This document shows positions 24,113-30,560 of a stretch of DNA of 30,560 nucleotides, in pieces. Within the stretch, counting starts at the first letter, position 1. Every line of letters starts with the position of its first letter. The position numbers were made by a program, and so were the translations under genes. The notes below the pieces were generated by a model that worked only from the letters and a program-made list of their open reading frames with translations, did no database searches and was not told where the DNA came from. Where the stretch lies: assembly GCA_016840465.1 (NCBI GenBank), contig JAEOSH010000020.1:1-30560 (forward strand), given 5' to 3'. This stretch comes from Candidatus Baldrarchaeum yapensis. Its GTDB lineage: Archaea; Asgardarchaeota; Baldrarchaeia; Baldrarchaeales; Baldrarchaeaceae.

Positions 24113-24370
24113 CTAGCTATCCTCCACATACCTCTCAACGATCGTCCTGATGATGTTTATAGCGATCCTATCGCTCTTCTTCAGTGCTGTCATCGTCGAT
24201 ATAATTCTAAATGCCTCCGCCCTCGATAATTTCGAAAAATATCGTCCACTTCTGGTGCTCTCAAGGTATACGAGTTGCTCACTTGTGCCGTACCGGTGTA
24301 CTCTGAGAACATGCGTGATGATGCCTTTAAGAATACTACTTGCCTTAATGTATTTTCTGTAGGAACTCAA
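24113..24370 (-). CDS. Small hypothetical protein
   Basis: 85 codons on the minus strand from a TTG start with no visible ribosome binding site. The product is basic (YRKYIKASSILKGIITHVLR, later AEAFRIISTMTALKKSDRIA and ERYVEDS) and predicted mostly helical. I do not recognise a family. It could be a fragment of a DNA-binding protein. The opposite strand has a 70-codon frame with hydrophobic runs that looks less gene-like. Position just upstream of vapB on the same strand suggests a piece of the same mobile toxin patch. Confidence 0.3.
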   Translation of the reverse strand: MSSYRKYIKASSILKGIITHVLRVHRYGTSEQLVYLESTRSGRYFSKLSRAEAFRIISTMTALKKSDRIAINIIRTIVERYVEDS

Positions 24371-24436
24371 TTTTCTCGGAACGGGTTAAGAAGTTGTTCG
24401 TATTCAGAGTTGCCCACGTGAAGTTGGGGTGATTAC

Positions 24437-25180
24437 GTGAGGGTGATCGTGCTTGTTAAGCACGCTGCGAGCACAGAGGCGGAGATCCGCATTGGCACGG
24501 ATGGAAAGAGCCTAGACACGCGTGGACTCGAATTCGAGATAAATGACTGGGACAGGTATGCGGTCGAGGAGGCGCTGAGGATAAAGGAGGCCCATGGGGG
24601 AGAGGTGGTCGTGGTCGGTGTAGGCATCGATTGTGACCCGACCTTGAGAAAATGTCTCGCGATGGGTGCCGATAGGGCAATTAAGGTGCCGATAGATACC
24701 GGAATGGATCCGTATCTGACGGCAAAGGCAATAAAGGAGGCAATAAAGGGCGAAAAGTTCGACCTCATACTTGCGGGAGTAATGAGCCAGGACCTCAACT
24801 ACTCCCTCGTGGGAGTTTTGCTTGCCGCAATGCTCGATCTTCCGTTTGCGACCGCAGTGACCAGCGTTAAAATAGAGGATGGAAAAGTTAGAGTCCTGAG
24901 AGAATTGGAGGGAGGATATCAGGAGGAGGACGTTCTTCCGTTGCCATGTCTCCTCACAGTCCAGAGCGGGATCAACGAGCCCAGATACGTCTCAATAATG
25001 GGTATAAAGAGGGCCAGGACGAAGGAACTAAGGGAGGTGAAGGTGACGTTAGGCGAACCTACACTCGTGGTCGAGAGGATCTACCATCCTCCCATTAAGA
25101 AGGCCGAGATGCTTGAGGGTGATGCGCCGAAAATTGTTGACCAACTGATTGAAATTCTTAAAAGTCGGGGGCTGATATAA
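24437..25180 (+). CDS. etfB: Electron transfer flavoprotein, beta subunit
   Basis: 247 residues with the adenine-nucleotide alpha-hydrolase-like fold of EtfB. It opens with VIVLVKHAASTEAEI and continues EINDWDRYAVEEALRIKEAH, the EtfB signature region, then GADRAIKVP and FDLILAGVMSQDLNYSLVGV. LPLPCLLTVQSGINEPRYVS matches the conserved C-terminal segment. EtfAB carries FAD and accepts electrons from acyl-CoA dehydrogenases. GTG 24437 is the start, with GGGGTGAT about 5 nt upstream. Its stop overlaps the etfA start by one base (TAATG), so the subunits are coupled. Confidence 0.95.
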   Translation: MRVIVLVKHAASTEAEIRIGTDGKSLDTRGLEFEINDWDRYAVEEALRIKEAHGGEVVVVGVGIDCDPTLRKCLAMGADRAIKVPIDTGMDPYLTAKAIKEAIKGEKFDLILAGVMSQDLNYSLVGVLLAAMLDLPFATAVTSVKIEDGKVRVLRELEGGYQEEDVLPLPCLLTVQSGINEPRYVSIMGIKRARTKELREVKVTLGEPTLVVERIYHPPIKKAEMLEGDAPKIVDQLIEILKSRGLI

Positions 25181-26136
25181 TGAGGGTGTTCGCGATCGCG
25201 GAGCACAGGTTTGGGGAGTTGAACTCCATAAGCTTCGAGTTGCTTCACCTGGCGAACTCCATAAAGGGCAGTGGTACGAGTGAGGCGGTTATAATAGGAC
25301 GGGATGTTGCCGGGTTCGCAAGAGAACTTGTAAGGCACGCCGATAAGGTCTGGGTAATCAGCGATGAAAGTCTCGAGAACTACAATCCGGATCTTTACAT
25401 CGATGTTCTCCTCCAACTGTTCAGGATCGAGACACCCGACATCGTACTTATAGGTCATACCTCTCAGGGTTGCGAACTTGCGCCGTATCTTGCAGTTAAG
25501 CTTGGGGGCTCCGTTGCGACGGATGTTGTCGGGGTGAATGTGAGCAACGATGCCGTTACAGTGTCGCGCTACATATTCCAGGGGAAGCTTATGGTCGACC
25601 TCAAAATCACGAAACTTCCATGCGTATTGACCATCAGGCAGGGCGTGTTCAAGGAGGGACCCGAGGTCAACGGGGAAGTCATTAATACGGATATAAAACC
25701 ATCGAGGAGTCCTGCAAGGTCCTTTGTGAAGTTCATAAAGCCGGAAGTTGGTGAGGTGGATATATCGCAGGCCGACGTGATAGTGGCGGTGGGCAGAGGA
25801 ATAGGGGATGCCTCCAACATAAAACTTGCCGAAGAGCTTGCCCAAATCCTGGGAGGAGTTGTTGCAGGGAGCAGACCCGTTATAGACAGCGGCTGGTTGC
25901 CAAAGGATAGGCAGGTCGGCATTTCCGGGAAAACCGTAAAACCGAAACTCTATCTGGCGCTGGGGATAAGCGGCGCCTTCCAGCACGTCATTGGGATGAA
26001 GGATAGTGATCTGATAATAGCGGTGAACAAGGATCCGGAGGCGCCGATATTCGGAGTCGCTCACTACGGCATTGCTTCCGATCTGTTCGAGATAGTTCCA
26101 CTGCTGATAAAGAAACTTAAAGAAATCAGGGGTTAA
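25180..26136 (+). CDS. etfA: Electron transfer flavoprotein, alpha subunit
   Basis: 318 residues. The N-terminal domain pairs with EtfB (LSNSIKG-like helix, then DIVLIGHTSQGCELAPYLAV). The C-terminal FAD-binding domain is well conserved: VAVGRGIGDASNIKLAEELA, GGVVAGSRPVIDSGWLPKDR, QVGISGKTVKPKLYLALGIS, GAFQHVIGM and IIAVNKDPEAPIFGVAHYGI. All FAD-contact motifs seem intact. Electron donors are probably the two acyl-CoA dehydrogenases of the window. The acceptor, a quinone- or ferredoxin-linked dehydrogenase, may be the BON/BFD flavoprotein downstream, but that is only a suggestion. No ferredoxin domain is fused here. Confidence 0.95.
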   Translation: MRVFAIAEHRFGELNSISFELLHLANSIKGSGTSEAVIIGRDVAGFARELVRHADKVWVISDESLENYNPDLYIDVLLQLFRIETPDIVLIGHTSQGCELAPYLAVKLGGSVATDVVGVNVSNDAVTVSRYIFQGKLMVDLKITKLPCVLTIRQGVFKEGPEVNGEVINTDIKPSRSPARSFVKFIKPEVGEVDISQADVIVAVGRGIGDASNIKLAEELAQILGGVVAGSRPVIDSGWLPKDRQVGISGKTVKPKLYLALGISGAFQHVIGMKDSDLIIAVNKDPEAPIFGVAHYGIASDLFEIVPLLIKKLKEIRG

Positions 26137-26148
26137 AGTCACGAAACC

Positions 26149-26208
26149 CATCTTTCATGCTAGATTGACAAACTGCCATTTTTATCATATTGCTAAACGT
26201 GAAAGATG
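26149..26208. repeat. 9-bp inverted repeat after etfA
   Basis: CATCTTTCA at 26149-26157 and TGAAAGATG at 26200-26208 are perfect inverted arms 42 nt apart, with a T run (CCATTTTTATC) inside. This could be a terminator or the edge of an inserted element. Confidence 0.35.
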
Positions 26209-26233
26209 ATTTATTGCGACGATGAATTACACC

Positions 26234-26414
26234 ATGATGATGCCATATGGGAAGGCGGTAAATTTCTATACTGATCGATGAGGAGGAGTATCGAAAGCTT
26301 GCAAAATTAAGAGATGAGACGGGATTGCCTATAAGCAAGATAATAGAATTAAAGTTGAAGGGATACGAGATAGTGAAAGTTAGAGAAAAGGCTAAAGAAG
26401 AGCGCGAAAAGTAG
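26234..26414 (+). pseudogene. Antitoxin-like small protein with frameshift
   Basis: From the ATGs at 26234-26242 the frame reads MPYGKAVNF and then hits a stop. The neighbouring frame continues directly as SILIDEEEYRKLAKLRDETG, LPISKIIELKLKGYEIVKVR and EKAKEEREK, ending at TAG 26412-26414. The combined sequence resembles a ribbon-helix-helix antitoxin of the VapB class (short beta strand, then EEEYRKLxKLxxETGxxxSxII). One base appears lost near 26257-26260. No toxin gene follows, so it is an orphan remnant. Confidence 0.55.
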
Positions 26415-26525
26415 CCTGTGATTAAGACTTATTGCTGATGTTTGTAATGTTCTTCTCAAGAGTCCTTTTCGCATTGACGGAATCTATTCTTAAACATCAT
26501 TTAGAGGTTTTCGCATCATGCATAA

Positions 26526-27383
26526 TTACTCTACTTTGAGAACGATCATCAGTCCTGCAACGATGATCATCATGCCGCCTACTATGGTGTACATGGACGG
26601 TATCTGGGCGAGGAAGATATACGCGAATATCGTAGCAAACACGGGATCCAGATATGAAAGGACAGATGCTGTCCGCATCGGTATGCGGGTGAGGGCATCG
26701 TACCATATCCTCAAAGCGAGGGCGGTGTGCACGACGCCGACGACTACAACTATTAATGCTACGATTTCATTCATCGAGTAGTTCCATAGGACGGCAAAGG
26801 GGAACAATAAGAACAGCGATATGACCGCCTGATACAAAACAACCACTTCGGGCTCGTGTTCCTTCGCGGCTAGTTTGCTTGTGACCGCCAGACCGCCGTA
26901 TGCCACTCCCGACAGTATACCGAAGATGAAACCCGGAATCGTGAGCGAGGAGAAGCCCTGAAGGACCATCAGAAAGATTCCGCTGACGGTCATGAATACT
27001 GGGATGACGACCCAGGCGGGCACCTTCTCCTTCAGCGCTACTGGAGATAAAACTATTGCGACCACGGGTCCGGTGTAGTAAAGCATCACCGCATTCGCGA
27101 TTGCTGTGAACTGCACCGCGTAGAACAGAAACACCCAATTCAGGGTCAGCAGGACGCCGGAAACAATAACATACTTCTTATTTCCCGAGACCTTCAGCGC
27201 ACCGACACCTTTTCCAACAATTATCATTGCCGCAATTGCTGGCGCCGCAACTAGCACTCGGAAGAACACAAATACTGGTGATGGGAGACCACTCCATATT
27301 GCAAATAGCGTGATTGATCCCCATATCATCGTTACAACGAGCATTTCGAAAACTCCCAGCAGGTAATCGCGGCACGCGTACAT
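26526..27383 (-). CDS. EamA/DMT-family transporter
   Basis: About 285 residues with roughly ten predicted transmembrane helices in two EamA repeats. The first includes MLVVTMIWGSITLFAIWSGL, VFVFFRVLVAAPAIAAMIIV, NWVFLFYAVQFTAIANAVML and GPVVAIVLSP. The second includes IFGILSGVAYGGLAVTSKLA, ALALRIWYDALTRIPMRTAS and LSYLDPVFATIFAYIFLAQI. The FFR...A and P-V/A-x2...E-K patterns are typical of the drug/metabolite transporter superfamily, which exports amino acids or other metabolites. The substrate is unknown. ATG 27383 is preferred because GGAAGGATGG sits upstream; a longer frame opens at 27431. It is divergent from the BON flavoprotein gene. Confidence 0.88.
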   Translation of the reverse strand: MYACRDYLLGVFEMLVVTMIWGSITLFAIWSGLPSPVFVFFRVLVAAPAIAAMIIVGKGVGALKVSGNKKYVIVSGVLLTLNWVFLFYAVQFTAIANAVMLYYTGPVVAIVLSPVALKEKVPAWVVIPVFMTVSGIFLMVLQGFSSLTIPGFIFGILSGVAYGGLAVTSKLAAKEHEPEVVVLYQAVISLFLLFPFAVLWNYSMNEIVALIVVVVGVVHTALALRIWYDALTRIPMRTASVLSYLDPVFATIFAYIFLAQIPSMYTIVGGMMIIVAGLMIVLKVE

Positions 27384-27518
27384 GACGCCATCCTTCCTGC
27401 CATCTGACGTAATTGACAGCACCGACCTCAAATTGTTCTACTCAGCAAAGATACCAGCACGAATCCTTGATATGGATGTACACCCTAAGGATATTTGATG
27501 GTGACCAAGGTGTAGGCC

Positions 27519-29321
27519 ATGGCTTCTAAGGATGATCGCATCTCGAAGAAAGTCCGCAAGGTCCTAGAACTCTTTCCTTACAAGATAGAATACGAGGTGC
27601 GCGATGGTATCGTGTTCCTGCGCGGCAGGGTCAGAAGTTATGACGAGTACTTGGAAATAGGGCTGAATGTGGGAGCCATAAAGGGAGTGGAGGGGGTCGT
27701 AAACGACATAGAGTGGGACGGAATGCCCAAGGAGAAGATCGAGGCGGAGCGCAGAAGGCGTGCCGAGTTGGCGGAGAGGGCTAAGAGCACAGTCTTGGGG
27801 GAGTACGACGTTGTGGTAATAGGCGCGGGCGTCATAGGGTCCATGATTGCCAGGGAACTTTCCAAGTACAAGCTAAAGGTCGCATTGGTTGAAAAGAACG
27901 CGGACGTTGCTCAAGGGGTGACGAAGGCAAACAACGGACTGATACACTCGGGGCTTGAGGAACCCCTCGGGAAGCTAAAGACGAAGTTGTGCGTTGAGGG
28001 AAACAAGATGTACGACGACATCGCCAGAGAGTTGAACGTAAAGTTCAGGAGAATCGGGGGTCTATGGCTCATAACCCCGAGGACTCTTCCCAAACTTAGA
28101 GAAAAGCTTCCCGGCTTCCTGTACACGTTCGTCTTGAAGTACATCCTGCCCACACTCGTTAAGTTGAAGGCGCTGGTTCTGAGGGTCCCGGGGGTTAAGA
28201 TCATCAGGAGCCGCAAGGAGATACTGGAAATGGAGCCGAACGTTACCAAGGACGTGGTGGCGGCGGTCTACGTTCCCACAATAGGAATTATCGACCCATA
28301 CGAGTTGGCGATAGCGCTAGTAGAGAACGCGGTTGAGAACGGGGTGCACACGTTCTTTGAGACCGAAGTTATAGGTTTCGAGAAGGAGAATGGAAGGATA
28401 ACCTCAGTGATAACGGATAAGGGCGTTTTGAAAACAAAATTCGTGATAAATGCAGCTGGCTTGTACGCGGATGATGTGGCGGAACTCGCCGGGGCTAGAG
28501 AGTACACAATTCATCCGCGGAGGGGCGCGATCATACTCTTTGACAAGACCCTCTCGGGTTACGTTTCTCATGAAATTGCCGAAATAGAACTTCCACGCCC
28601 GGAGAGGACAAAGGGCGGTGGGATAAATCCGACGCTCAGCGGGAACATCATCTGGGGACCGACCGCCGAGGAGGTCATCGATAAGGAGGATAACTCCGTG
28701 AGCAGTGAGGATATAAACCTACTGTTGGAGAAGTTCGGGAGGGCGGTGCCCGACTTTCCGAGAAAGATAATAAGGTACTTTGCCGGAGTAAGACCCGCAA
28801 CCTTCACCGAGGACTTCATAATAAGACCCGCGAAGTGGGTTAAGGGGTTCATACACGTGGCGGGAATCCAATCTCCGGGACTTGCAGCCGCACCGGCGAT
28901 AACAAAGCGCGTCATCGAGATACTGAGGGAGGAGGGGCTCGAACTTGTCCCCAAGGAGAACTTTAAGAGCAACAGGGAACCGATGAAGAGGTTCAGCGAA
29001 CTTTCAGTGGAAGAACGTGAAAAGCTGATAAGAGAGGATCCGAGGTGGGGGAGGATAGTGTGCCACTGTGAGATGGTGACGGAGGCCGAGATAGTGGAGG
29101 CCATCAGGCGTATGAGGAAAATAGGTGTGAAAACGATAACCCTCGATGGGATAAAGTTCAGAACGAGGGCGATGATGGGGAGGTGCCAGGGCTCATTCTG
29201 CCGTATAAGGGTGGCATTGGTGGTTGCGCGGGAGTGCGGCGTTCCGGTGTGGGAGGTCACGGTGAGGGGGAAGGGCTCGGAAATCTGTGTTGGGGATATA
29301 AAGTCGCTGATGAGGACGTGA
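27519..29321 (+). CDS. BON-domain fused GlpA-like FAD oxidoreductase with BFD [2Fe-2S] domain
   Basis: 600 residues in three parts. Residues about 6-70 form a BON-like domain (KKVRKVLELFPYKIEYEVRD, GIVFLRGRVRSYDEYLEIG, VEGVVNDIEW). A DAO-type FAD domain starts with YDVVVIGAGVIGSMIARELS (about residue 96) and contains GVTKANNGLIHSGL, VINAAGLYADDVAELAG and FAGVRPATFTEDFIIRP. The last part is a BFD-type [2Fe-2S] domain with C515-x-C517 and C556-x4-C561. The FAD/BFD arrangement matches the anaerobic GlpA-like enzymes that oxidise glycerol-3-phosphate or 2-hydroxy acids. A BON domain at the N-terminus is unusual, and no signal peptide or membrane helix is visible. The next gene is its common partner. 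ATG 27519 follows AAGGTGTAGGCC. Confidence 0.9.
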   Translation: MASKDDRISKKVRKVLELFPYKIEYEVRDGIVFLRGRVRSYDEYLEIGLNVGAIKGVEGVVNDIEWDGMPKEKIEAERRRRAELAERAKSTVLGEYDVVVIGAGVIGSMIARELSKYKLKVALVEKNADVAQGVTKANNGLIHSGLEEPLGKLKTKLCVEGNKMYDDIARELNVKFRRIGGLWLITPRTLPKLREKLPGFLYTFVLKYILPTLVKLKALVLRVPGVKIIRSRKEILEMEPNVTKDVVAAVYVPTIGIIDPYELAIALVENAVENGVHTFFETEVIGFEKENGRITSVITDKGVLKTKFVINAAGLYADDVAELAGAREYTIHPRRGAIILFDKTLSGYVSHEIAEIELPRPERTKGGGINPTLSGNIIWGPTAEEVIDKEDNSVSSEDINLLLEKFGRAVPDFPRKIIRYFAGVRPATFTEDFIIRPAKWVKGFIHVAGIQSPGLAAAPAITKRVIEILREEGLELVPKENFKSNREPMKRFSELSVEEREKLIREDPRWGRIVCHCEMVTEAEIVEAIRRMRKIGVKTITLDGIKFRTRAMMGRCQGSFCRIRVALVVARECGVPVWEVTVRGKGSEICVGDIKSLMRT

Positions 29322-29332
29322 GGTGATGGAAA

Positions 29333-30560
29333 ATGGTGAGAGAGGAGCAATATGATCTGGTGATAATTGGGGGAGGAGCAGCGGGGTTAGCGGCGGCCGT
29401 TAAAGCGAAGACTCTGGGGATAGAGAGGGTTGCTCTCATAGACAACCCTCCATACGTTGGCAAATTGCTAGGAGGCATACTGCCTCAGTGCATACACCCC
29501 GGTTTTGGAATCCACTATTTCAAAGAGGAGTTGACGGGGCCGGAGTTCGCAGCAAGACTGATAGATCAAGTTCTCGATCTCGACGTGGAGGTGCTTCCCG
29601 AAACCTTTGTTGCGGAGCTGAAGTGCTCAAATGGCGTTTGTGAAGTCATGACAATTTCACCAAGGGGAATAGCGAAGTTTACCGGGAAAGCGCTGATATA
29701 TGCTGCGGGAGCGCGCGAGCGCAGCATATTTGAGATAAATGTTACCGGTTACAGACCGGCGGGTGTGTTTACCGCGGGTGAGACTCAGGCGCTCATGGAT
29801 CTCTTCGGGGTCATGCCAGGCAGGGAAATAGTCATAATAGGCTCGGGGGACGTGGGACTGATAATGGCCAGAAGGTTCGCGCTGGAGGGGGCAAAGGTCA
29901 AGGCGGTCGTGGAACTTATGCCGTGGCCCGGCGGATTGACCAGAAACATTGTACAGTGTCTGGAGGACTTCAACATACCATTGCTACTGAGCCATATGGT
30001 GACGAAGATCCTAGGAACCGCACGGGTGGAGGGCGTGGAGGTAGTTAAAGTGGATGAGAACCTTAGGCCTATTCCCGGCACGGAGAAGGTAATAGAGTGC
30101 GATACTGTGGTTGTAGCGGCCGGAATAATACCGAGGATTGAGCTTTTGGAAGATGCGGGTGCATTGATAGACCCAGCGACAAGGGGTCCGATAGTTAATG
30201 ATTATCTTGAAACAACATTGCCCAACGTGTTTGCTGCCGGGAATGCGCTTGTCATAAACGATTTAGTGGACTATGCCGCAGAACAGGGAGAGTGGGCCGC
30301 TGAGAGTGCGTCCTTCGTTATCAACGGAGGGGTTATACCTCGCGAGGGAATCAAACGTGTAGAGTTGGGGAGAAACGTGAGGTTGGCGGTTCCTCAATTT
30401 CTAACCGGGCAAAGGGATACGTATCTGTACATTAGGGTGAGGAGGCCGGAGGAGGATGTGCGGCTGGTGATTCCTGAAATCGATAAGGAAATGAAATTGC
30501 GCAAGGTCAGACCCGCCGAGATGATAAGGTTGCGTCTGAAGCGGGATGAGATTTCGCGCG
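29333..30560 (+). CDS. FAD/NAD(P)-dependent disulfide-oxidoreductase-like protein, partial at window end
   Basis: The ATG at 29333 has a near-perfect GAGGTGATGG 3 nt upstream and lies 11 nt after the BON/GlpA-like gene. 409 codons are visible and the frame is still open at 30560. It has the two-dinucleotide-binding fold: YDLVIIGGGAAGLAAAV (FAD, residues 7-23), GREIVIIGSGDVGLIMARRF (NAD, about 164-184) and the closing NVFAAGNALV. The segment GGILPQC53IHPGFG is characteristic of the subgroup encoded next to GlpA-like dehydrogenases, where it serves as a reductase or electron-transfer subunit. Together they probably oxidise a hydroxy acid or glycerol-3-phosphate with NAD(P) or another carrier. 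The third small subunit usually found next is beyond the window. Confidence 0.88.
   Translation, partial: MVREEQYDLVIIGGGAAGLAAAVKAKTLGIERVALIDNPPYVGKLLGGILPQCIHPGFGIHYFKEELTGPEFAARLIDQVLDLDVEVLPETFVAELKCSNGVCEVMTISPRGIAKFTGKALIYAAGARERSIFEINVTGYRPAGVFTAGETQALMDLFGVMPGREIVIIGSGDVGLIMARRFALEGAKVKAVVELMPWPGGLTRNIVQCLEDFNIPLLLSHMVTKILGTARVEGVEVVKVDENLRPIPGTEKVIECDTVVVAAGIIPRIELLEDAGALIDPATRGPIVNDYLETTLPNVFAAGNALVINDLVDYAAEQGEWAAESASFVINGGVIPREGIKRVELGRNVRLAVPQFLTGQRDTYLYIRVRRPEEDVRLVIPEIDKEMKLRKVRPAEMIRLRLKRDEISR

Noticed and set aside
25081-26151. Long 356-codon open frame on the minus strand across etfA
   Set aside because: It lies wholly antisense to etfBA, whose proteins are fully recognisable; the antisense product has no family pattern and is biased in composition.
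28568-29350. 260-codon minus-strand frame under the BON/GlpA-like gene
   Set aside because: Serine/proline-rich shadow of the plus-strand gene, which has complete FAD and BFD motifs.

Overview
The window looks like a chromosomal segment of a thermophilic, anaerobic archaeon. Pointers are strong GAGGTGAT-type ribosome binding sites, TATA/BRE-like promoters, frequent GTG and TTG starts, PaREP1-family remnants, AbiE and VapBC modules, and ferredoxin-linked 2-oxoacid oxidoreductase genes. PaREP1 remnants point to the TACK side (Thermoproteota, Bathyarchaeia or Korarchaeia-like lineages), but Archaeoglobi-like organisms cannot be excluded from sequence reading alone. No rRNA, tRNA, CRISPR array or insertion sequence was seen.

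Layout. 1-2820 is a defence/toxin strip: an AbiEi/AbiEii pair and a frameshifted MNT-HEPN type nucleotidyltransferase pseudogene. 3012-6052 holds an SCP2 lipid-binding protein plus an unusual acyl-CoA dehydrogenase, converging on an NPD/FabK-type flavoprotein. 6215-12340 is a tight six-gene minus-strand operon, in transcription order metV-like, metF-like, iorA, iorB, a LutA/HdrB-like CCG protein and a LutB-like iron-sulfur protein. A leucine/phenylalanine-type amino acid dehydrogenase (12617-13789) lies divergently upstream of it. 13821-19880 contains an MBL-fold hydrolase, an SCP2 gene with an in-frame stop, a deleted acyl-CoA ligase pseudogene, an intact SCP2 paralogue, two tandem V4R-domain proteins and an intact fatty acyl-CoA ligase. 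19881-20730 is a decay zone with two PaREP1 remnants in opposite orientation. 20957-22953 has an acetoacetate decarboxylase-family protein and a canonical acyl-CoA dehydrogenase. 22963-24370 is a toxin-antitoxin patch (VapBC plus two unidentified small ORFs). 24437-26136 is etfBA. It is followed by a frameshifted antitoxin-like remnant, an EamA/DMT transporter, a BON-domain fused GlpA-like flavoprotein and its usual disulfide-oxidoreductase-type partner, which runs off the end.

How it fits together (inference). Acyl-CoA ligase activates fatty or branched acids, SCP2 and V4R proteins may bind hydrophobic acyl ligands, and the two acyl-CoA dehydrogenases pass electrons to EtfAB. The amino acid dehydrogenase would supply branched or aromatic 2-oxoacids to the IorAB oxidoreductase, giving acyl-CoA and reduced ferredoxin. 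The co-operonic MetFV and LutAB-like proteins suggest a link between that ferredoxin and one-carbon (methylene/methyl) chemistry. The theme is anaerobic lipid and amino acid catabolism.

At least six broken genes or gene fragments occur in about 30 kb. They lie mostly next to toxin-antitoxin or lipid paralogues. This is either real decay or uncorrected indels, although the long genes are intact. Stretches with nothing recognisable: 1-249, 1790-2067 apart from one hairpin, 15181-15366, and 23146-23365.
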